This document shows positions 15,808 through 22,347 of a stretch of DNA of 50,088 bases, piece after piece. Location of the stretch: the NCBI GenBank assembly GCA_050732575.1, contig JBOHRF010000006.1:1-50088 (forward strand), given 5' to 3'. The stretch is from JBBDWZ01 sp050732575. Its GTDB lineage: Bacteria > Gemmatimonadota > Gemmatimonadetes > Longimicrobiales > RSA9. The notes under the pieces are model-generated. The model was not told the origin of the DNA and searched no databases. It saw only the letters and a program-made list of their open reading frames with translations. Position numbers and translations under genes: made by a program. Numbering within the stretch: position 1 is the stretch's first letter; every line of letters begins with the position of its first letter.

Positions 15808-17211
15808 ATGCAAATTGTAGAGCATGCGCCGGTCCGTCCATTTGTGTTGGCGCGCAGCGATCCAAGGTTACGGCCGGCCAAGCTGGCGGTAGCGGCGGGG
15901 TTTGGGGTGCTGGTTGTGAGCACGATCGGCATGCTGCGGGGAGTAGAGCCGTTTGCCACTTGGTACTACCAGTTTGCGTGGTACTCGGTGTTACTGGTGG
16001 CGGATGGTGCGCTTGCGTTGCGGGGCGCGGCGGGCCGGGGCCAGAAAGGCGAGTTCCTTCTGCTGGGCCGACGCGAACACCTGATCAGTCTGTTGAACTG
16101 GTCGATCGTGGTGTGGCTGTTTTACGAGCTGCTCAACTTCCGATTGCAGAACTGGCACTACGTTTTCGTGCCGGAGAACCTGGTCGTGCGCTGGTTGGGT
16201 ACGGCGGTCGCATTTGCCACGGTACTGCCTGCAGTGTTCCTGGCGGAAGCGTTTCTGGGCTCATTCCGATTTGGAGAAGCTTTGCGCTGGCAGCCGTTGC
16301 GGGTGACGCGGCGGTTCCTGACCCGGATGCAGGTGGCAGGGGCAGTAACCATGGTGCTGGTGCTGGCCTGGCCGCGCTATTTCTATCCGCTGGTGTGGGG
16401 TGCGTCGATGCTGTTGGTGGAGCCGAGGGTGTACGCGCGCGCGCGCGGGCGTTCGCTGCTGGCGGACCTGGAAGAAGGGCGGCCGGGACGGCTGCTGCGA
16501 CTGCTTGCTGGTGGAGCACTCATAGGTCTGCTGTGGGAGATGCTGAACATTGGGGCGCGCGCGAAGTGGATCTATACGGTTCCGTTCTTTGAAGAATTAA
16601 AGCTGTTCGAGATGCCGGTCCCGGGTTTTTTGGGCTTTCCGCCGTTTGCCGTGGAATGCTTTGTCCTGTGGCAGGCCCTGGTCTGTTCGGGCCTGGCAGT
16701 ACCACGATGGAGCGAGCGGTTTCCGACGTCGCGCGGCAAACGCGTGACCGGCGTAATTGGGGCAGCAGTGTTCAGCGTGGTCACGCTTTTTGGCATGGAA
16801 AAGTTGACGTTTGCGTCAGTGAGGCCGGAGCTCAGCGATTTGCCGAATGTGCCGGTGCAGGAGCTGAAGCGAGTTGGGTACGACGTGTTCCGACTGGCGA
16901 ATGCGGATCCCAGCCTGGTTGCTGCGGAGGTAGGCGCGGAGCGTGCTTCAGTCGTTAGCTGGATTTCTGCAGCGCGGTTGGCCGCATTGCGCGGGATTGG
17001 CACGGAACAACTCAGCATCTTGCACCAGCTCGATATCAGGACCGTCGAGCAGCTGGCCAACGCAGATGCCGCAAATCTGGTCCAGCGACTGGAACAACAG
17101 ACGGGAGTGGACTGGGTGGACGCCCGCGTGCGGGTTTGGGTGCGCGGTGCAAGGCGGGCGCTGCAGCGCTTGAACATCCAGCAAGGTGCAGTGACGACCG
17201 CGCCGGATTAA
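15808..17211 (+). CDS. membrane protein with a C-terminal helix-hairpin-helix-like (DUF4332-type) domain
   Basis: A 467-residue protein of unknown function. Residues about 25-270 hold six or more hydrophobic segments with charged loops (for example LLNWSIVVWLFYELLNFRLQ and LLAGGALIGLLWEMLNIGAR, two similar aromatic-rich helices). A further segment lies near 315-330. From about 340 the protein is soluble and carries paired helix-hairpin-helix-like units: VPVQELKRVGYDVFRLANAD, LAALRGIGTEQLSILHQLDI, RTVEQLANADAANLVQRL. These resemble DUF4332/SAM-like domains that bind DNA or proteins. The combination with a polytopic membrane domain is unusual. Its stop overlaps the convergent selD stop by two bases. 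Confidence 0.7.
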   Translation: MQIVEHAPVRPFVLARSDPRLRPAKLAVAAGFGVLVVSTIGMLRGVEPFATWYYQFAWYSVLLVADGALALRGAAGRGQKGEFLLLGRREHLISLLNWSIVVWLFYELLNFRLQNWHYVFVPENLVVRWLGTAVAFATVLPAVFLAEAFLGSFRFGEALRWQPLRVTRRFLTRMQVAGAVTMVLVLAWPRYFYPLVWGASMLLVEPRVYARARGRSLLADLEEGRPGRLLRLLAGGALIGLLWEMLNIGARAKWIYTVPFFEELKLFEMPVPGFLGFPPFAVECFVLWQALVCSGLAVPRWSERFPTSRGKRVTGVIGAAVFSVVTLFGMEKLTFASVRPELSDLPNVPVQELKRVGYDVFRLANADPSLVAAEVGAERASVVSWISAARLAALRGIGTEQLSILHQLDIRTVEQLANADAANLVQRLEQQTGVDWVDARVRVWVRGARRALQRLNIQQGAVTTAPD

Positions 17212-18284
17212 CCGCGGATCACCTCGATGGAGCCGGCCGGGCCGGCAGTAATCTCTCCAATAACTGCGGCAGCGGGCGTACCTGCTGCGTGCAGCGCGTG
17301 CATCAATCCAGCCATGTGCTCACGCGGCGTGGCGATGAGCAAGCCGCCCGAGGTCTGCGCGTCATAGAGCAGTAAACGCAGTGGCTCGGGCACCGCGTCA
17401 TCCCAGTGGACAAACGACTCCAGGTCGGTGCGATTGCGTTTGGTACCTCCGGGCACATGCCCGCGCTCTGCCAGTTCCCACGCTTCGGGCAGAAGCGGCA
17501 CTTTGCGGGCAGCGATGCGCGCCGCAGCGTTACTGGCCCTGAGCAATGACGACAGGTGGCCGAGCAAACCAAATCCAGTTACGTCGGTAGCCGCACTGAC
17601 GCCCACACGCAACATAGCTTCGGCAGCAGCGCGATTGAGAGTAATCATGCTGGCTGTGGCATGGGCCATTGCATTGGCGCTGGCGGTGCCCGCCTTGATG
17701 GCGGTTGCGATGACGCCAGTGCCGATCGGCTTGCTGAGAATGAGCGCGTCCCCGAGCCGAGCACCGGTGTTCGTAACCACGCGATCAGGATGCACCTCGC
17801 CGATCACGCAGAGGCCATACTTTGGCTCGGGATCTTCAATGGAATGACCACCGATGATGGCGACACCGGCCTGCAGCGCGATTTCACCGCCGCCACGCAG
17901 GATGTGCTCGAGCACGCCCGTACCCAGCAGATCACGTGGGAAAGCGACCAGGTTGAGGGCAAAGAGAGGCCGACCGCCCATGGCGTACACATCGGAGAGT
18001 GCGTTCGCGGCGGCAATGCGTCCGAAATCAAACGGATCGTCTACGATAGGCGTGAAAAAGTCGACCGTAGCGACCAGCGCTCGGTCACTGGCAATGCGAT
18101 ACACGGCAGCATCGTCGCCGGTAGCCGCATCGATCAGGACATTGGTGTCCTGGTAAGGGATCAGATGACGCAGGACCTGCGTCAATTCGGCTGAGCCGAG
18201 CTTACACGCTCAACCCGCACCGTGGCTCAGCTGCGAGAGCCGCAGCTGGGGCCGCTGATCACGCGGTTCCTCTGTGTTGGACAT
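17208..18284 (-). CDS. selD: selenophosphate synthase with catalytic selenocysteine (in-frame UGA)
   Basis: Makes selenophosphate from selenide and ATP, the selenium donor for selenocysteine and selenouridine. From the ATG at 18284 the minus strand reads RLSQLSHGAG, then TGA (18212-18210), then ACKLGSAELTQVL and onward in the same frame to 17208. SelD families have Cys or Sec exactly here (E. coli GAGCGCK, Cys17 and Lys20). So the TGA encodes Sec25, and Lys28 matches the catalytic lysine. Other family stretches are ATVDFFTPIVDDPFDFGRIA, ANALSDVYAMGGRPLFALN, IIGGHSIEDPEPKYGL and TDVTGFGLLGHL. Total 358 residues. A call starting at 18185 would lose the active site. A small acidic-protein gene ends 31 bp upstream on the same strand. 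Confidence 0.93.
18179..18209 (-). promoter_or_regulatory. SECIS-like hairpin directly after the selD UGA
   Basis: The 31 bases that follow the UGA in the mRNA can fold: GCGU pairs with ACGC at the base, UAA with UUG through one wobble pair, and UCGGC with GCCGA around a UCA loop, with a single-base bulge and a small asymmetric internal loop. Bacterial SECIS elements sit in this position, inside the coding region just past the UGA, and bind SelB. The tight three-base loop is shorter than in well-studied elements, so the exact fold is uncertain. Confidence 0.6.
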
Positions 18285-18315
18285 GGGCCCAATGTAGCGC
18301 CGGGCCAGGACTCCG

Positions 18316-18585
18316 TCATTTCTTCTTGCGCTTGGGGCCAACGCCCGTGGCGGGCGTGAATGATGGAGGGTCACTGGCCGGGAACGACTCTTCTGAAGCT
18401 TCCTGTACATCATCGGAATCTTCGTCGTGATCGTGGTTTCGGTCTTTGGCAAAGGATTTTGCATCCTCGAGCAGTCGCTCACGATCAGTGTCTGAGTGTT
18501 CTTTGGCGTCAGAGTGTTCTTCGGCTGATTCATCGGGGGAAGCCGGCTGCGGCTTCTTCTCAGGAGACTTCATCGGCAACTCCAT
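18316..18585 (-). CDS. small acidic hypothetical protein
   Basis: An 89-residue, highly charged protein without hydrophobic segments, probably largely disordered. The middle is rich in Asp, Glu, His and Lys (KEHSDTDRERLLEDAKSFAK), and it ends with EASEESFPASDPPSFTPATG and a basic tail PKRKKK. The EASEESFPASDPP motif recurs in small uncharacterised bacterial proteins, which supports a real gene. An internal ATG at 18573 is an alternative start. It lies 31 bp upstream of selD on the same strand and may be co-transcribed with it; a link to selenium use is not shown. Confidence 0.6.
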   Translation of the reverse strand: MELPMKSPEKKPQPASPDESAEEHSDAKEHSDTDRERLLEDAKSFAKDRNHDHDEDSDDVQEASEESFPASDPPSFTPATGVGPKRKKK

Positions 18586-18694
18586 CGGGCATCCAGGAAG
18601 GTCTCATGGAACTCCGTTCAGGAGACGTGCCACCGGTGCAAGAACTGCCTGGCACGGTCCCTCTAAGCGATTGGTCGAGCGGAAGTTAAGATGT

Positions 18695-18724
18695 GGCAAC
18701 GGCGCCGGTTCGTACGCCGTTGCC
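18695..18724. repeat. perfect 10 bp inverted repeat in a divergent intergenic region
   Basis: GGCAACGGCG (18695-18704) and CGCCGTTGCC (18715-18724) pair perfectly around a 10-base loop. The repeat lies in the 265 bp gap between the small acidic gene (minus) and a lipoprotein gene (plus). It may be an operator or an RNA hairpin; no T-run follows, so it is not an obvious terminator. Nothing else stands out in the gap. Confidence 0.5.
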
Positions 18725-18850
18725 CAGTGCCGGACGGGCGCCGCCCCATGCGCCTGCAAGGCAAAGGAACAATCCGGCCCGGCCAGATGCTAGATTAGGC
18801 GAGCGGCCGGGCCCGAGCCGGACCGCTGACTGCCCGTCCCGAGGTGATGC

Positions 18851-19231
18851 ATGCGTCGAAGATTGTTGCTGTTGCTGGTCCTCACTCTGACTCTGAGTCT
18901 TCCCGCATGCATGCTGTTCCGCAAGCGCACCACCGTCAGGAGCCAGGAGCCCGTCACGCTGCAAGTCGTCAACAACAACTGGAACGACATTGTCGTTTAC
19001 GCGTTGATCGATGGTACGCGAACCCGGCTGGGTGATGTTGGAGCGAGCCGGACCACTATGCTCAAGCTGCCCACTACGCTCATCACGGCGTCGGGCATGC
19101 TGCAACTCATTCTCGATCCGCTGGGCAGTCGCTCTACGTTCCGCACCGGTCAGATCATGGTGAACGGTGGTCAACGTGTGCGTCTGCTGATCGAAAACGA
19201 GTTGCGGCTCACCAGCTGGACGGTGCAGTAG
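18851..19231 (+). CDS. small hypothetical lipoprotein
   Basis: A 126-residue exported lipoprotein. The signal peptide MRRRLLLLLVLTLTLSLPAC ends in the lipobox LPAC, so Cys20 would be lipidated. The mature part is short and beta-rich (VTLQVVNNNWNDIVVYALID, TTLITASGMLQLILDPLG, VRLLIENELRLTSW), resembling small periplasmic beta-sandwich domains. No family is recognised. A Rho-independent terminator about 80 bp downstream closes this transcription unit. Confidence 0.75.
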   Translation: MRRRLLLLLVLTLTLSLPACMLFRKRTTVRSQEPVTLQVVNNNWNDIVVYALIDGTRTRLGDVGASRTTMLKLPTTLITASGMLQLILDPLGSRSTFRTGQIMVNGGQRVRLLIENELRLTSWTVQ

Positions 19232-19238
19232 TAGAAAC

Positions 19239-19292
19239 CCGGGAGAGAGTAGGGAGAACCGGAAGAGAGTAAGAACCGGAAGACGGTAGAAA
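19239..19292. repeat. three imperfect purine-rich units
   Basis: Three units of 20, 17 and 17 bp each begin with CCGG (19239, 19259, 19276) and continue as GAGAGAGTA- or GAAGAGAGTAA-like purines. They sit just after the lipoprotein stop and before its terminator. They resemble the other purine-biased intergenic elements of this window but have no complementary arm. Confidence 0.55.
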
Positions 19293-19310
19293 CGTTACGG
19301 TGTCCTTATC

Positions 19311-19346
19311 AAGAGATCACGGCGTGGCCGTGGTCTTCTTTTTTTT
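19311..19346 (+). terminator. Rho-independent terminator after the lipoprotein gene
   Basis: AAGAGATCACGGC pairs with GCCGTGGTCTTCTT (one wobble, one bulge) around a GTG loop, followed directly by a run of T residues to 19346. This is the clearest classical terminator in the window. Confidence 0.8.
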
Positions 19347-19394
19347 CGGGTCCGCGCCATGGCTTCCATTGCGCGAGTTCGGATGGGGCCTTGC

Positions 19395-19415
19395 GAACGG
19401 ACGAAAACGAAAGCG
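19395..19415. repeat. short GAACGGACGAAA-type repeat copy
   Basis: The 21 bases here share GAACGGACGAAA and GAAAACGAAAGCG with the hexamer array upstream of lpd (14256-14292), with one hexamer fewer. The copy lies in the leader before the hexosaminidase gene. Confidence 0.55.
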
Positions 19416-19486
19416 CTCGGGGTCGGGAAGTTTCGGCATCATGGTCGAGAGGCTAACGTGCATGCAACCTACAAACGAGGTGCTTC

Positions 19487-21136
19487 ATGGCGCGACCCGC
19501 GCGGCCTTCTCATCTGCATTCTCCTGTCCGATGCAGGCGCAACATCTACGCGTTCATCCTGCTGGCCCTGGGCCTGGGGTGTGCGCGGCCGCCGGGTCCG
19601 AGCCGGGTGACGACCGCTGCGTATCCGCTGATACCGTTCCCGGCACAATTACGGGTGCATGGCGACAGGCTGTCTGTGCGGGGGCCGCTGGGCGTCACGG
19701 TTCCCGGTTCAGCGAGCGCGCAATTGAGAGAGGCGCTGTCAGCCTGGACGGCCAGTGTAACGTACGAGACGGGCCTGGAGGTGCGTGCCACAGCACAAGC
19801 GGCCGGCACGCCCATTCAGCTGCGACTGGAACCGTCTGCTTCCGCGAATCCGGAAGGCTATCGTCTTTCGATCACACCCTCGGCTATACAGATCGACGCG
19901 CCTGCCGAAGCCGGCCTGTACTATGGTCTGCAAACGCTGCGTCAGCTTTTGCCGAAAACGGGCGAGCCGACCGTGCTGCGTGCGCTGGAGATCACCGACG
20001 CTCCGCGTTTTGTCTACCGCGGCATGCACCTGGATGTGGCGCGTCATTTCTTTCCCGTTGCGTTCATCAAGAAGTACCTCGATGTCATGGCGCTCTACAA
20101 GTTGAACACATTCCACTGGCATCTCACGGAAGACCAGGGTTGGCGCCTCGAGATCCGGCAGTATCCTCGCCTCACGGAAGTGGGCGGGTGCCGGCAGGAA
20201 ACGATGGTAGCCAAGAATTTCAATCCTTACGTAGGCGATGGTTCACGCTACTGCGGCTTTTACACGCAGGCGGAAGCACGCGAGATCGTGGAGTATGCAC
20301 GGGCGCGCTTCATCACCGTGATTCCGGAAATCGAAATGCCGGGACACGCGGTAGCGGCGCTGGCCGCGTATCCGGAGTTTGCGTGTACGCCCGGTCCCTT
20401 CGAAGTGGGCACACGTTGGGGTGTCTACGACGATGTGTTCTGCCCGAAAGAGGAAACGTTCCGTTTTCTGGAGGATGTGCTGAACGAGGTCACGCAGATC
20501 TTCCCGTCCCGATACGTCCACATTGGTGGTGATGAAGTACCCAAGAAGCGCTGGCAGGAGAGTGAACTGGCGCAGTCCGTGATCCGGCGCGAAAACCTGA
20601 AGGACGAGCACGAGCTGCAGAGCTACTTCATTCGCCGCGTCGAGCAAATGCTGCACGCACGCCAACGCCGGCTGATCGGTTGGGACGAGATTCTCGAGGG
20701 TGGCCTGGCGCCAGACGCGACGGTCATGTCGTGGCGCGGGACGGCGGGTGGCGTGGCAGCCGCGCGGGAGGGACATGATGTGATCATGTCGCCCAACTCC
20801 CATCTCTACTTCGATCACTACCAGGGCAGTCCGCAGTCCGAGCCGCTTGCCATAGGCGGCAACTCACCGCTGGAAAAGGTCTATTCGTACGAGCCGCAGC
20901 CGCCCGAGCTGACGGCAGCGGAAGCGCGTCACATTCTGGGTGCACAAGCCAACGTGTGGACCGAATACATAAAAACGAGCGATCACGTGGAATACATGGT
21001 GTTCCCGCGGCTGCTGGCACTCAGCGAAGTGGTGTGGTCGCCGAAGGAATTGCGCGATTGGGACAGTTTTCGTGGGCGGCTGCCGGCGCAGCTGCGCCGG
21101 CTGGATCGGCTTGGGGTGCGATATCGGCCGCTTTGA
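19487..21136 (+). CDS. beta-N-acetylhexosaminidase, GH20, lipoprotein
   Basis: Exported glycosidase that would remove terminal N-acetylhexosamines from chitin or glycoconjugate fragments. The N-terminus ends in a hydrophobic stretch and the lipobox LGLGC, so it is probably membrane-anchored after export; the charged part before it is long and the true start may be further inside. A GH20b-like N-domain (about 45-155) precedes the TIM barrel, which starts at RFVYRGMHLDVARHFFP. Barrel motifs are FHWHLTEDQGWRLEI, IPEIEMPGHAVAALAAYPE and HIGGDEVPK, where Asp349 and Glu350 are the catalytic pair. GWDEILEGGLAPDATVMSWR and QANVWTEYI complete the active site. Length 549 is normal. Confidence 0.93.
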   Translation: MARPARPSHLHSPVRCRRNIYAFILLALGLGCARPPGPSRVTTAAYPLIPFPAQLRVHGDRLSVRGPLGVTVPGSASAQLREALSAWTASVTYETGLEVRATAQAAGTPIQLRLEPSASANPEGYRLSITPSAIQIDAPAEAGLYYGLQTLRQLLPKTGEPTVLRALEITDAPRFVYRGMHLDVARHFFPVAFIKKYLDVMALYKLNTFHWHLTEDQGWRLEIRQYPRLTEVGGCRQETMVAKNFNPYVGDGSRYCGFYTQAEAREIVEYARARFITVIPEIEMPGHAVAALAAYPEFACTPGPFEVGTRWGVYDDVFCPKEETFRFLEDVLNEVTQIFPSRYVHIGGDEVPKKRWQESELAQSVIRRENLKDEHELQSYFIRRVEQMLHARQRRLIGWDEILEGGLAPDATVMSWRGTAGGVAAAREGHDVIMSPNSHLYFDHYQGSPQSEPLAIGGNSPLEKVYSYEPQPPELTAAEARHILGAQANVWTEYIKTSDHVEYMVFPRLLALSEVVWSPKELRDWDSFRGRLPAQLRRLDRLGVRYRPL

Positions 21137-21184
21137 ATCGAGAGCGAGGGGGACGGCTTGGGCGCGGCGCACTCAAAGAGTGGC

Positions 21185-22330
21185 ATGACAACTGAGGCGC
21201 TGAGAGTGTTTGTGGTGAGCCCGCCGGGACTCGAGCAATTGGTGGCGGCAGAGCTGAACGAGCTCGGTATCACGGGCACCGTCGAGAACGGTGGTGTGGA
21301 ATGGACGGGCTGGCTGGCGGATGTGCGGACATCGAATCTCTGGCTGCGCACGGCGAGTCGTGTGTTGGTGCGCGTGGGCGAGTTTCGGGCGCGCACATTT
21401 TTCGAGCTGGAGCGCCTGTCGGCCCGCATGCCCTGGGCGAAATTCCTTTCCGCCGATCGGGCGGTGACGCTGCGCGTTACGGCCCGCAAGTCAAAGCTGT
21501 ATCACGAGGGTGCCATTGCCGAGCGACTCTTCCGGGCAATTGCAGAGACGGCCGGCGCGCGCGCGCACATGGCCGGGAGCGAGGAGCAAGATGGTGAGCA
21601 CGCGCAGCTGTTCGTAGTGCGTGTGCTGCGCGATAACTTCACGATCAGCGCCGATGCATCGGGCGCCCTGCTGCATCGACGCGGCTATCGCCAGGAGATT
21701 GGCAAGGCGCCGTTGCGCGAGACACTGGCCGCCGCGTTATTGCGCGCTGCTCATTGGACCGGGCAAGCGCCGCTGCTGGATCCGTTCTGTGGTTCGGGCA
21801 CGATTCCGATTGAAGCCGCCTTGCTGGCGCGCAATGTTGCGCCCGGCCTGGCCGGGGCGGCCAGGCAGGCGCGCGCGTACGCGTTCGAGCACTGGCCACA
21901 GCACGATGAGCAACAGTGGCTGAGTGAGGTGGCCCGGGCCCGCACGCAGATTCGGGGCAAGGTTTCCGTGCCAATCCTGGCTTCCGATCGTGATGGAGGC
22001 GCAGTGCGGACTGCGCGCGCAAATGCGGCGCGTGCCGGTGTCGAGTCAGACATCGAGTGGGCCGTAGCACCCCTCAGCCAGGCGCCTCTGCCTGCCGCTG
22101 CCGGCCTGCTGGTCACGAATCCACCCTATGGTCAGCGCGTCAGCGCAGACACCGAGCTACGCGACTTGTACGCTGCATTGGGCACGCTGGTCCGGGAAAA
22201 ACTGACGACCTGGAGCGTGGCCATGCTTTCGGCCGATGCGCGCCTGGACGGGCAAATGCGGTTGCCGTTGACTGTAGTTGCGGAAACGCGCAATGGCGGG
22301 ATACCGGTACGGATAGTGACGCACGCGTGA
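21185..22330 (+). CDS. RlmL-like 23S rRNA methyltransferase (THUMP + SAM methyltransferase)
   Basis: A 381-residue RNA N2-guanine methyltransferase. The ATG at 21185 is preferred to an upstream TTG because it gives a normal start, TTEALRVFVVSPPGLEQLVA. An N-terminal ferredoxin-like/THUMP region extends to about residue 160 and includes ADASGALLHRRGYRQEIGKA, the typical entry to the catalytic domain. The methyltransferase has LLDPFCGSGTIPIEAALLAR for SAM binding and the N2-guanine methylase signature TNPPYGQRV. The length matches the YpsC/RlmL N-terminal type without the RlmK half. It converges on the choice-of-anchor B gene. Confidence 0.88.
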   Translation: MTTEALRVFVVSPPGLEQLVAAELNELGITGTVENGGVEWTGWLADVRTSNLWLRTASRVLVRVGEFRARTFFELERLSARMPWAKFLSADRAVTLRVTARKSKLYHEGAIAERLFRAIAETAGARAHMAGSEEQDGEHAQLFVVRVLRDNFTISADASGALLHRRGYRQEIGKAPLRETLAAALLRAAHWTGQAPLLDPFCGSGTIPIEAALLARNVAPGLAGAARQARAYAFEHWPQHDEQQWLSEVARARTQIRGKVSVPILASDRDGGAVRTARANAARAGVESDIEWAVAPLSQAPLPAAAGLLVTNPPYGQRVSADTELRDLYAALGTLVREKLTTWSVAMLSADARLDGQMRLPLTVVAETRNGGIPVRIVTHA

Positions 22331-22331
22331 C

Positions 22332-22347
22332 GCGTGACGCGTCACGC
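22332..22347. terminator. perfect 16 bp palindrome between two convergent stops
   Basis: GCGTGACGCGTCACGC is its own reverse complement and fills the space between the stop of the methyltransferase gene (22330) and the stop of the minus-strand gene (22347-22349). It may act as a shared bidirectional termination hairpin, though T-runs are lacking on both sides. Confidence 0.45.

Noticed and set aside
19300..20532. 410-codon plus-strand frame overlapping the hexosaminidase gene
   Set aside because: The GH20 motifs are all in the other frame; this one has a Cys/Arg/Gly-rich out-of-frame composition.
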